Below, piece by piece: positions 42,159-52,222 of a DNA stretch of 64,000 nucleotides. Source of the stretch: Candidatus Methylophosphatis roskildensis (GTDB lineage Bacteria; Pseudomonadota; Gammaproteobacteria; Burkholderiales; Rhodocyclaceae). The stretch is from the NCBI GenBank assembly GCA_016708905.1, contig JADJEV010000003.1, positions 434,001-498,000 of the forward strand, given 5' to 3'. Position numbers and translations under genes: made by a program. Numbering within the stretch: the stretch's first letter is position 1; each line of letters starts with the position of its first letter. Below the pieces are notes generated by a model. The model had not been told where the DNA came from. It did not search any database and was given only the letters and a program-made list of their open reading frames with translations.

Positions 42159-42855
42159 TTTCGACGAAGGTCTCGAGCAGCGCGGGGCGCAAGCAGTAGC
42201 GAGCGAACCAGTCGTTGGGCAGCTGGCGCGCGGCCAGGGCGAGGATCTTCGAGGCGAGCCCCTTCGACTGAATCCAGGGCAGGATCAGGAAACGGGCGTT
42301 GTTGACGATCAGTTGCAGGTTGCGCTCGCGCTGGGCTTGCGCCCAGCCGATGAAGCGATCGCGCTCGGCCAGTTTCCAGGCGCTGGCGCCAAAGCTGATC
42401 AGGGCGAGCAGTTGCTCGCCGGCAAAGACGTTGTAGCGCATCTGGCTGCCGGCCAGCGGCGTGTATCCCAGATAGTGGTAGCGAGCGATGTACTCGTTCC
42501 ACAGGCGCGAGGCGGGGCCGGCGCTGACCGGCTGCAACCTCAAGGGTGGCAAGGCATGCACGGGTTCGCGCAGCGCACGCTGGGGGTCGGTGGCTGGTGA
42601 GGGCGGGAAGTGCGGGCGGCCTCGCGGCTGCACGATGTTCGAGGGCGGCAGCTCGAGCAGGCCATCGGCCTGCATGCGCAGCAATGCCACGCGGCAGCTC
42701 ATGTCCTTGAGTTGGCCGTTGGGCTTTCTCCAGTCCAGCAACGCGCACAGGGTGCGCGACAGCGGGGTGCGTTTGAGTCCCGGGGTGTGGGCGATCAGCC
42801 CTTTGATCATCAGCAGTTCATCGGCGCTGAAGTGCCGACCGCAATACAGGGTCAC
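42158..42855 (-). pseudogene. DUF4338 (DruA-like) gene, 3' end removed by the ISKra4 insertion
   Basis: A GTG at 42855 begins MTLYCGRHFSADEL; 232 or so residues of DUF4338 follow (SRTLCALLDWRKPNG, WNEYIARYHYLGYTPLAGSQMRY, RNLQLIVNNARFLILPW, LLETFVETP). Sense stops at about 42158 where the ISKra4 element begins; the frame ends in the IS at 42100. Intact relatives continue with an AANW-containing block. DUF4338 is the DruA subunit of Druantia defence systems but also occurs alone with transposons. Here the GTG overlapped the stop of the IS66 tnpC before the ISAs1 element separated them, which argues for a transposon passenger. Confidence 0.75.
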
Positions 42856-42881
42856 GAGGTATCGACTCCCGGGGGTTGGGT

Positions 42882-44181
42882 CAGGGCAATCGCTTACGCA
42901 GGCGTCGTAAACTCTTGTAAATATTCGTTTACGATCAACATATTATGACATGGGCTTGGCATTGCGGGATGAATGGCGTCTACTCTGACCTTTTCGGAGG
43001 GTTTCGAGATGACGTTGATGGAGACATTTTCCGGTCTGCCGGACCAGCGCAAAGGTGCGGCGCTGCGCTTCTCGCTGGCACAGATTCTGGTGATGGCAAT
43101 CTGCGCGGTCCTGTGCGGAGCGGACAACTGGGTCGAAGTGGCCGACTGGTGCAAGGATCGTCGGCAGTGGCTCAAGGAACGATTTGGTTTGCGCTTGGAC
43201 AGGGGCACACCGTCGCATGACACTTTTGGCGACGTGTTTGGCGTACTGGACGCAAGCGTATTCGAGGCGCGCTTTCGGCAGTGGATCAACGCACTGGCGG
43301 GGGTGGTCGAAGGCGTGGTGGCGATCGATGGGAAGACCTTGCGAGGCTCGGGCAACAAAGGCAGCAATGCGCTGCTGCACATGGTGACGGCCTACGCGGT
43401 GCAAAGCGGCCTGTGCCTGGCGCAGGAAGGCACCTGCGGCAAGGGGCACGAGTTGACGGGGGTCAAGTCGCTGCTCGATATTCTGATCTTGAAAGGATGC
43501 ATCGTAACGATGGACGCACTTGGTTGCCAGACCGAGCTGGCCGAGCGCATCGTCGCCCGTGGAGGCGATTACCTCTTGCAGGTCAAGGACAACCAGAAGA
43601 ATCTTGCCGAGGCGATTCGCGAGTTCTTTGAGCAAGGCGGCAAGGCCGGCTTTGGTAAGCTCACGGTCGGACGCATCGAGGACATCGAGAAGGATCACGG
43701 CCGGATCTGGACACGCCGTTACACGTGGATCAACGATGTGTCCTGGATGGACAAGTCGATGTGCCAAGCGTGGAAGAAACTGGGCGGGGTGGGCATGATC
43801 GAGTCGGTGCGGCAAATCGGCGATGAAATTAGCGTCGAGCATCGCTACGCCATCGGTTCGTCGGGCGTGCAAACGGTAGAGATGTTCGCCAAGGCCTCGC
43901 GCAGCCACTGGGGCATTGAAAACCGGCTGCACTGGACGCTCGATGTGGTCTTCCGTGAGGATCAGTGCCGCACCAGAACCGGGCACTCGGCGCGCAACTT
44001 CTCGACGCTGCGCAAGTTTGTCCTGGCTACCTTACGCAAGGAAGAAGGTTCCAAGATGGGCTTGCGCCGCCGCCGTACCCATGCCGACCGCAATCAAGAT
44101 TACCGTGAGTCCCTGATCGACACAGCATTCTCCGCATCGTCGAGCAAAGAATCCATGATAACTACGTAAGCGATTGCCCTG
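42882..44181 (+). mobile_element. Complete ISAs1-family insertion sequence with 10-bp target duplication
   Basis: 1300 bp. Perfect 17-base terminal inverted repeats: CAGGGCAATCGCTTACG at 42882-42898 and its complement at 44165-44181. It is flanked by the 10-base direct repeat GGGGTTGGGT at 42872-42881 and 44182-44191. Removing the element and one repeat restores tnpC reading into its original stop. This makes it the clearest and probably youngest insertion of the cluster. Confidence 0.95.
42973..44169 (+). CDS. ISAs1-family transposase
   Basis: 398 residues from the ATG at 42973; ATG 43009 (MTLMETFSGLPDQRKG) is an alternative start. The family pattern is complete: VVAIDGKTLRGS with the first Asp, GCIVTMDALGCQTELA with the second, YLLQVKDNQKNL, and SHWGIENRLHWTLDVVFREDQCRTR with the Glu. 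The stop codon lies inside the right terminal repeat, as is common for short IS. It looks intact and functional. Confidence 0.95.
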   Translation: MASTLTFSEGFEMTLMETFSGLPDQRKGAALRFSLAQILVMAICAVLCGADNWVEVADWCKDRRQWLKERFGLRLDRGTPSHDTFGDVFGVLDASVFEARFRQWINALAGVVEGVVAIDGKTLRGSGNKGSNALLHMVTAYAVQSGLCLAQEGTCGKGHELTGVKSLLDILILKGCIVTMDALGCQTELAERIVARGGDYLLQVKDNQKNLAEAIREFFEQGGKAGFGKLTVGRIEDIEKDHGRIWTRRYTWINDVSWMDKSMCQAWKKLGGVGMIESVRQIGDEISVEHRYAIGSSGVQTVEMFAKASRSHWGIENRLHWTLDVVFREDQCRTRTGHSARNFSTLRKFVLATLRKEEGSKMGLRRRRTHADRNQDYRESLIDTAFSASSSKESMITT

Positions 44182-45956
44182 GGGGTTGGGTGAAGGCGGG
44201 TGCGCTGCGCAGGGCGGCCAGCCGCGCCGCATCCATGCGCCAGGGCAGGAACCCGGCCAGATCCGGCGGGCGGTTGGCGTTTTCGGCACAGGCCTGCAGG
44301 TAGGCGCTGAGCCAGGTGCGCGGATTGACCTGCCACAGGCGCAGGCTCATCAGCACACTGAACATCATCGCCGCGAGTTGTCCAGACCACTGACTGCCCG
44401 AACCGTAAAAGTTCTTGCGGCCGACGACCGCCGGACGCAAGGCCCGTTCGGCCTCGTTATTGTCCAGTGCCCGCTGCGGGCGATCGAGAAACGCCGTCAA
44501 TCCGGCCCAGTGCCTGCGCATGCTGGTGAGCAGCTTGGCCGCCGGGGCCGGCAGCGTCGGATCGGCCAGCGCCGCCTCGCGCTTGTCGGCCATCTCCTGC
44601 ACCGTCGCACGCAGTCCTCGATCCAGTTCGCCGTACTCACGGCCGGCGAGCCAGGCTTCGCGGCGCTGTGCGTGCAGCGCGAACAGCACGCCGATGCACT
44701 CTACCCAGGCCAGTGCCCAGGGCGCCAGTTGCGGATAGTCGTTGGCCAGCATGAGCAGGTCGCGGCGCTGGTGCGCCCAGCAATACAACAGGGTGAAGCC
44801 CGGATGCAGACGGGCAAATTTCTTGTAGGCACCATAGCGGTCGCAGCTGATGGTGCCCCCGTCCACCTCGGCGAGCACCGCGCTGGGAACCGCCGCCGAG
44901 CGCGACGCGTCGAGCACGTAGTAGGCCACGGCGCGCGACTGAAATACCCACAGGTACCAGCGGTGGCCGCGCTTGCCCTCGATGTCGACGAACACCTCCC
45001 AGCGGGTCTCGTCGGCGTGCCAGTGCGCCCCGGCTCGCAACTCGTCCAACAGCGCCTCGTACACCGGCTCAAACAGCGGGGCAATGGCCTGCAACCCCCG
45101 GTGAGCGTGCCCATCGACAGATTCAACCTGGAAACCGCAGTTGCGCTAGCGATATTCCGTTCATGCTTCGACAGGCTCAGCACGAACGGAGTTTCTTGTG
45201 GTCACCCGATGGGTGAGGCTCTCTGCGAGCCGTTCGCCCTGAGCCTGTCGAAGGGCAGCCAGCGTTTCCAGACCCCAACTGCGGTTTTTCGGTTCAATCC
45301 CTGATCGGCCAGATCCTGCACCAGGCGGTAACTGGGGCGCCCGTACAGGAACTTGTCCAGCAGCACACTCACCCACACCGAGATGCCGAACTTACCGCGC
45401 TCGATCAGCCGCGCCGGGGGCGGGGCCGTCACAATGCCCGGCAGCGCCTCACACTCGCAGGTGCGCCGATAGCGCCGCCGCCGGATCAGCCTGCGATACG
45501 CCCGCACCTCGACTTCCACAACCTCGCAGTCCTCGGTACCCGCAAAGGCGCCCAGCGGCTCACCGCAGGCCGGGCACAGCGCGGATTCGAGTTCGATATC
45601 CTCGGTGCGCAGCGGCAAGTGCGCCTGCCGCGAACGACCATGACCCGGGGCACCACGCTGCTGTCCGCGTCGCCGTGACCCCACTGGCGCGCCTCGATGC
45701 TTGTCGTCGATCAGCGAACCGCGCTCGCTCTTGCGAGCGAACAGGCGTTGCTGCAGATCGCGGATCTTGGCCTGCGCCGCCTCCAACTCGCACAACAACG
45801 CTGCCTCGCGCGCCTGCGCAGCTGCGCGGCTTGTCGGAATCGCTCCTGGTACGCCGCCTCGAGGCTCAGCGCACGCGCGGCCGCGCGCCCGTGCTCCATC
45901 TTCCAATACTTCGCCGCCCAGACCAGTTCGATGTGTTCCTGTTTGGACAGCGTCAC
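44182..45956 (-). pseudogene. tnpC: IS66 transposase gene tnpC, broken by frameshifts, a MITE and ISAs1
   Basis: The coding sense starts at about GTG 45956 (LSKQEHIELVWAAKYWK), shifts frame near 45840, continues through the zinc-binding CPACGEPL and the helix LIERGKFGISVWVSVLLDKFLYGRP, is interrupted by a 166-bp insertion at 45127-45292, shifts frame again near 45095, and then runs through the catalytic part (GAHWHADETRWEVF, TISCDRYGAYKKF, DNNEAERALRPAVVGRKNFYGSGS). The ISAs1 insertion replaced the last five codons. The gene cannot make a full transposase. Confidence 0.85.
45127..45292. mobile_element. MITE-like insertion inside tnpC
   Basis: 166 bases between direct repeats TTCAA (45122-45126 and 45293-45297). 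Ends are imperfect inverted repeats of 17 bases sharing AAACCGCAGTTG. The interior carries two copies in opposite directions of the widespread motif TTCGACAGGCTCAG/CTGAGCCTGTCGAA within CCGTTC...GAACGG palindromes. There is no coding capacity. Removing it joins ADQGL to NLSMGTLTGG, the expected tnpC sequence. Confidence 0.75.
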
Positions 45957-46292
45957 AAAAACGTCGCCGAAGGGCGTCGACTTGGCTTCGCCGCGGGCCG
46001 CACTCGAACAGGGAAGCTGCACCGTTCCATCCATGGACGGGAAGGTACCGCAGCGCGAGCGACGTGTCCAGCACGTCTTGCTGCCCGCAGGAGAAACTAC
46101 GGGTTCACCGAATACTTACGGACACACTATCAGCATACTCATAAGCCATTGATTTTATTATCAACGGTAGACCTACACCCTTTCTATTTCGGACTTGCGC
46201 GAGAACCGGGCGAATTTTGATTCCGTGGCCGCGTCAATCTGGGGCGGTCCCCTCCAGGGCTCGCCGGTTCGCTCCGATTTCGCTCGACGGTA
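45957..46292. other. IS66 end and flanking AT-richer sequence without a gene
   Basis: 45957-46119 is the untranslated left part of the IS66 element, ending in its GTAAGT terminus. 46120-46292 is noticeably more AT-rich (for example ATTTTATTATCAACGG near 46150) and leads into the lipoprotein gene, whose stop is at 46293. Short frames here on either strand show no recognisable product. Confidence 0.5.
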
Positions 46293-47162
46293 TCAGCGAC
46301 TTGTCCAAAGCGTTGGCCGTTCAGATCCAACCCATTCCGGGTTATGCCCCCTTCCCGATTTGTCCGAGATATCAGTTGGTGTTGGATTCAGATTCATATA
46401 CCAGACGCAAGCTCTGCCGGTGGTCGTCGACAATGGCTCCGTCGATTCGGCGAGGACGTCCGATAGGTTCAGAGCAGTCGCATAGATCTGAATTCCTCGC
46501 AACACGCCGTCCATTATCTCCTCCGATGGGGCCCAAGGGGCATCGCCAAAAGTCAGTGCCGGCACAGGCGGGTTCTTGTTCCCATAGTCTCTGCTCTCCG
46601 TATGACGGAGAACTTTGGATAGATCGGGCAGATCCCAGTGGAATTCGTGATGCTTCCTGCCAAGCCAATCTGCCCACACCACAAGCGCTTGTGTATGCCA
46701 TCGGTTGTATTCGACCGTCGATTCACTAAGGATGTCTTGCGAGCCGACAGAGATTTCCCAATAGCGCGGCCCGATCTTTTCTGGTGGGACGAAGTGAGGT
46801 GCAGGATATGGATACGGATGTGCCCCGTAGTAGGTATTTGCTCGGCCACCGTCCCATCTAAACTCCCCGTCGTTTCCCCAGAAGAACGTCGTGTAATAGG
46901 AGGCTTGGGATCGTGGGTAATATCGCCAAATGTACGTAGCGGGATAGATGGCTAGTGGTTTGCCAAATTTGAAGCGCACGGTACCTGTCGTTGCTGCACT
47001 TCCGGGAAAATCCAGCCCGGAAGCGGTCTGATCCGCAATTTGTACTGCGGAGACGGCGGAAACGCTCCCATCGGTCTTCGTACAGGGTGGAATGCCGCTG
47101 GCTTCACATCCAGTGAGCAACAAGCATCCGAGAAAGCAGACGCCTTTGAAGGTGGCCGTCAT
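46293..47162 (-). CDS. Putative lipoprotein of unknown function
   Basis: 289 residues. The N-terminus has a lipoprotein signal with lipobox LLTGC (Cys19). The mature part is rich in Trp, Tyr and Pro (YIWRYYPRSQASYYTTFFWGND, YYGAHPYPYPAPHFVPP) and has no motif I can name. The final segment (WYMNLNPTPTDISDKSGRGHNPEW) resembles the opening of LamG/concanavalin-like domains, which would normally continue, so the 3' end may be missing. Base composition is lower in GC than its neighbours, hinting at transfer. It sits between the IS cluster and typA. A 283-base gap after its start holds nothing recognised. Confidence 0.65.
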   Translation of the reverse strand: MTATFKGVCFLGCLLLTGCEASGIPPCTKTDGSVSAVSAVQIADQTASGLDFPGSAATTGTVRFKFGKPLAIYPATYIWRYYPRSQASYYTTFFWGNDGEFRWDGGRANTYYGAHPYPYPAPHFVPPEKIGPRYWEISVGSQDILSESTVEYNRWHTQALVVWADWLGRKHHEFHWDLPDLSKVLRHTESRDYGNKNPPVPALTFGDAPWAPSEEIMDGVLRGIQIYATALNLSDVLAESTEPLSTTTGRACVWYMNLNPTPTDISDKSGRGHNPEWVGSERPTLWTSR

Positions 47163-47445
47163 CTTTGCAATTCTGGTGAATCTGCTGTCACCAATCGAGT
47201 ATCCAGAATCCGAACAATTGGAACCAATCTGAAACGTCGGCGAATGAGCTTCCGAGAACTCAGGAACCTATCGAATTGTACACAATGTGCTGAAGAGCCT
47301 TTGTGTCGTGCGCGACCATCACCTGCATGATCTAGCCAATAGTCGCTGGACATAGGTTAATGTGGAAACAAACCAGTTGCTTCGACGGTCTAGCCCGCCG
47401 CAGCCCGTTGGAAAGCTCGGCGGTCAACTATCCTTTGCGCCACGC

Positions 47446-49263
<1,818 letters not shown>

Positions 49264-49294
49264 GAAAAAGGGCTCGGGAGGAAAAGCTTTGGAG

Positions 49295-49346
49295 TCTAGC
49301 ATGCGGCGCATGTCGGCCGTCTGGCCGGCGCGAGTCGCATGCTAGA
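49295..49346. promoter_or_regulatory. Symmetric divergent promoter region (typA / thioinosine phosphorylase)
   Basis: A perfect 11-base inverted repeat TCTAGCATGCG / CGCATGCTAGA at 49295-49305 and 49336-49346, with a 30-base spacer. Each arm contains a possible outward -10 box: TAGACT for typA on the minus strand and TAGAAT for the plus-strand gene. The -35 boxes are weak. The symmetry may also be a regulator binding site. Confidence 0.5.
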
Positions 49347-49406
49347 ATCGCCGCCGAAAATCGATGTTCCTCAATCTCTAGTCTCTCATCGTGGTGCTCC
49401 GGAAAG

Positions 49407-50150
49407 ATGCTCGCAATCATCGGCGGAAGCGGCCTCACCCAGCTATCGAGCCTCGAAGTCACGCGGCGCGAAATCGTCCGCACACCGTACGGCGAACCAT
49501 CGGGTGCGCTGACCTTCGGCCGCATCGCTGCGAAGGACGTGGTATTTCTCGCACGCCACGGCTACGGGCACACGATCCCGCCGCACGAAGTGAACTACCG
49601 CGCCAACATCGCCGCACTGCGGGACGTCGGCGCCACGCGCGTGGTGTCGGTTGCATCGGTAGGCGGCATACGCAAGGATCTCGGTCCGGGCAGCCTGCTG
49701 GTGCCGCAGCAGATCATCGATTACACCTGGGGCCGCAAGATGACCTTTCACGAGGGGGCGGATTCTCCAGTGACGCACATCGATTTCACCTCTCCCTATG
49801 ATGCAAAGTTGCGCACCGTGTTGCTCGAAGCGGCCACGGCGACCGGCGAACCGATCGTGGACGGCGGCGTCTATGCGGCCATGCAGGGTCCGCGGCTGGA
49901 ATCGGCGGCTGAAATCAATCGCCTGGAGCGCGATGGCGCGGACGTGGTCGGCATGACCGGCATGCCCGAGGCGGCGCTTGCCCGAGAGGCAGGGCTTGCC
50001 TACGCGGCGATCGCGGTGGTGGCGAACTTCGCGGCCGGGCGCGGCGAATCCTCGCACGGCATTGCATTCGCCAGAATCGAAGCGACCTTGCAGGCAGCGA
50101 TGGGGCGGGTTCGTCTCGTGCTCATCAAGCTGTGCGAGACCGGGACGTGA
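49407..50150 (+). CDS. S-methyl-5'-thioinosine phosphorylase (MTAP/PNP family)
   Basis: 247 residues. N-terminal IIGGSGLTQL, FLARHGYGHTIPPHEVNYRANI and GGVYAAMQGPRLESAAEI with GMTGMPEAALARE are the family's phosphate, base and ribose contacts. The short length and lack of a typical MTAP adenine pocket fit the bacterial methylthioinosine phosphorylases known from Pseudomonas. It splits methylthioinosine from polyamine or quorum-signal metabolism into hypoxanthine and methylthioribose-1-phosphate. hpt (39963) would use the hypoxanthine. An adenosine-type MTA phosphorylase is the alternative. Confidence 0.85.
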   Translation: MLAIIGGSGLTQLSSLEVTRREIVRTPYGEPSGALTFGRIAAKDVVFLARHGYGHTIPPHEVNYRANIAALRDVGATRVVSVASVGGIRKDLGPGSLLVPQQIIDYTWGRKMTFHEGADSPVTHIDFTSPYDAKLRTVLLEAATATGEPIVDGGVYAAMQGPRLESAAEINRLERDGADVVGMTGMPEAALAREAGLAYAAIAVVANFAAGRGESSHGIAFARIEATLQAAMGRVRLVLIKLCETGT

Positions 50151-50680
50151 TTCGCGCGGTGTTGCGGATGGGCGATCCACGCCTGCTGCTACGCGCCGAA
50201 CCGGTACAGGCGTTCGGCACCGCGGAACTGGCGGCCTTGTTGTCCGACATGCGCGAGACGATGGTGCATCTCGACGGCGCCGGTCTTGCCGCCCCGCAGA
50301 TCGGTGTCGGTTTGCGCGTCGTGATTTTCGGCTTGCAAAGCAATCCACGCTATCCGGACGCCGAGCCGGTGCCGGATACGGTGTTGATCAATCCGGTGCT
50401 CGAACCAATGGACGACGAGCTGGAGGACGGCTGGGAGGGCTGCCTGTCGGTGCCGGGCATGCGCGGCGTCGTGCCACGCTACAAACATCTGCGCTATTCC
50501 GGCTGTGACGAACAGGGCCGTCGATTCAGCCGCGAGGTGAGCGGATTTCATGCGCGTGTGGTGCAGCATGAATGCGATCATCTCGACGGCATTCTCTACC
50601 CGATGAGAATCCGCGATCTCGCGCGCTTCGGCTTTACCGATGTCCTGTTTCCCGACGGGAGCGCGACACCGGACGATTGA
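50147..50680 (+). CDS. def: Peptide deformylase
   Basis: 177 residues from a GTG at 50147 that overlaps the preceding stop as GTGA; a GTG five codons earlier is also possible. The three PDF motifs are intact: GAGLAAPQIGV, EGCLSVPGM, and the metal-binding QHECDHLDG. It removes the N-formyl group from new proteins. This looks like a second, def-like paralogue type, since the usual def-fmt neighbour is absent; that point is inference. Confidence 0.94.
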   Translation: MIRAVLRMGDPRLLLRAEPVQAFGTAELAALLSDMRETMVHLDGAGLAAPQIGVGLRVVIFGLQSNPRYPDAEPVPDTVLINPVLEPMDDELEDGWEGCLSVPGMRGVVPRYKHLRYSGCDEQGRRFSREVSGFHARVVQHECDHLDGILYPMRIRDLARFGFTDVLFPDGSATPDD

Positions 50681-50774
50681 GGGGCGGTGGCTTGGCGCCC
50701 TTTCATCTGCAGGTGATCCCTGAGACCCGGGTGCGAGAATCCGCCGTGACCAATTTCGCCGCTTCCGTTCGACC

Positions 50775-52181
50775 GTGAAAGGCTGGTACCTCAAGCGCGG
50801 CGGGGTCAAGGCAGGCCCGTTTTCGGCCACCGAGATCGAGATCCTGTTCGAGCAGCGCAAGATCCTGCCGGGCGATCAGATCAGGCAATCGGGTTCGCGC
50901 GAGTGGATCCCCGCGGAGCAATTCGCCAACCCGGAAAGTACCGATGCACCGGCCGAGCCGCCGCTGGCGGTTGGCGAAGCGGCGCGCCAACCCGTGGCAG
51001 GCACACCGCAGCGAGACACTGTTCGGGCCGACGACGAAAGCCGGCCGGCCCCAATTGAGCTGCCGCCGGAACCATCGCAGGCACCGGCACGGCTTTCGGT
51101 GCGCCTGAGCAAGTACCGAAGACTGATTGCCGATGGCATGGTGACATTGGGGATCGTCTCGGTGGTTGCGCTGCTGCTCTGGCAGATCGACTACGACGAT
51201 ATCTTCGGGTTGCCGACGGTGGAAGAACTTGCCGTCGGCATCGGCCTGCGTACGTCCGAGCCGCCGCCCCAGCCGGCACGACATGACGATCTGGTGATCG
51301 ACTTCGGCGTCGGGCAGGGAATCAGGGGCTGGTTCAATAACGGCAGTTGGGCGGCGCTGCACGCCTTGCCGTCCGTCAATCTGGTCGGGGCCGACATCGA
51401 CCATGACGGCGTAGACGACGTGGTGGGCGACTTCGGGCCGGAACACGGCATCTGGGTGCGCCCGCGCAGCGGCACGTGGAGGAAACTCCATGACCGATCC
51501 GCGGCATGGATGGTCCGGATCGATCTGAATCATAACGGCCATGACGATCTGGTTGTCGATTTCGGGAAGGATTTCGGCTCGTGGGCGTATCTCGACGATA
51601 CCCGCTGGCAGGCGGTGCACGGAACCACCGCACGCGCCGCGATCGCTGCGGATCTCGACCACAACGGCCAGGACGACCTGGTGGTCGACTTCGGGCCACC
51701 GCACGGCATCTGGGCGTACATGAACGATTCGAAATGGCTGCCGATACATGGTGAGTCCACGTCGGCCATGCTGCGCGCCGACCTCGACAAGAATGGCCGC
51801 GACGATTTGGTCGTCGATTTCGGCCCGAAGTCGGGGATCTGGGTGCTCAACAACAATTCGAACTGGACGCCGCTTCACGGCCAGTCCGCCAGTGGCATGA
51901 CCGCCGTCGATATCGATCACAACGGCCAGGACGATCTGGTCATCGATTTCGGTCCGAGCCATGGCATCTGGATCTGGCTCAACAACACGGCATGGAAGCA
52001 ACTGCATGGTGTTTCGGCACGACAGATCGTCGCAGCCGATCTCGACGGCAACCGGAAGGCCGATCTGGTGGTCGACTTCGGCTCGTCGGGCATCTGGTGC
52101 TACATGATGAACGGGTCCGACTGGTACCCGCTCGGCGCCGGCGGGGTTCGCATGCTGGCCGGAGAGTTCGACGGCCGCTGA
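50775..52181 (+). CDS. GYF_2 domain protein with membrane anchor and seven-repeat beta-propeller
   Basis: 468 residues from a GTG at 50775. Residues about 1-55 form a GYF_2 domain (GWYLKRGGVKAGPFSATEIEILFEQ ... REWIPAEQF). After a linker, one membrane segment lies at about 119-137 (MVTLGIVSVVALLLW). The rest (about 165-468) is seven copies of a 43-residue unit with DDLVVDFG at the start, GIW in the middle and a Ca-binding-like D-x-D-x-NG at the end, as in FG-GAP/VCBS blades. Topology suggests a cytoplasmic GYF_2 and an external propeller. Function unknown; no operon partner is evident. Confidence 0.82.
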   Translation: MKGWYLKRGGVKAGPFSATEIEILFEQRKILPGDQIRQSGSREWIPAEQFANPESTDAPAEPPLAVGEAARQPVAGTPQRDTVRADDESRPAPIELPPEPSQAPARLSVRLSKYRRLIADGMVTLGIVSVVALLLWQIDYDDIFGLPTVEELAVGIGLRTSEPPPQPARHDDLVIDFGVGQGIRGWFNNGSWAALHALPSVNLVGADIDHDGVDDVVGDFGPEHGIWVRPRSGTWRKLHDRSAAWMVRIDLNHNGHDDLVVDFGKDFGSWAYLDDTRWQAVHGTTARAAIAADLDHNGQDDLVVDFGPPHGIWAYMNDSKWLPIHGESTSAMLRADLDKNGRDDLVVDFGPKSGIWVLNNNSNWTPLHGQSASGMTAVDIDHNGQDDLVIDFGPSHGIWIWLNNTAWKQLHGVSARQIVAADLDGNRKADLVVDFGSSGIWCYMMNGSDWYPLGAGGVRMLAGEFDGR

Positions 52182-52222
52182 ATCGGCACTGTGCCGGTTG
52201 AACGTCGATCGGCATTCATTTG

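Larger units (their letters stand above)
42158..46119 (-). mobile_element. Remnant IS66-type element (tnpC plus DUF4338 passenger), disrupted by ISAs1, ISKra4 and a MITE
   Basis: The outer end is GTAAGTATTCGGTGAACCCG read on the minus strand at 46119-46100, a GTAA-type IS66 terminus. Inside are tnpC pieces (44182-45956) and the DUF4338 gene (to 42158). The other terminus is lost with the DUF4338 3' end. No tnpA or tnpB gene is present, which matches the single-gene (ISBst12-like) branch of IS66. The ISAs1 element occupies 42882-44181. Confidence 0.7.

Noticed and set aside
42100..42855. DUF4338 gene read as evidence for a Druantia defence system
   Set aside because: No DruB-E genes are nearby, the gene is truncated, and its coupling to tnpC points to an IS passenger.
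52182..52222. CGGCAC/GTGCCG palindrome between the propeller gene and glnD as a bidirectional terminator
   Set aside because: The arms leave almost no loop and no T-run follows; support is too thin.
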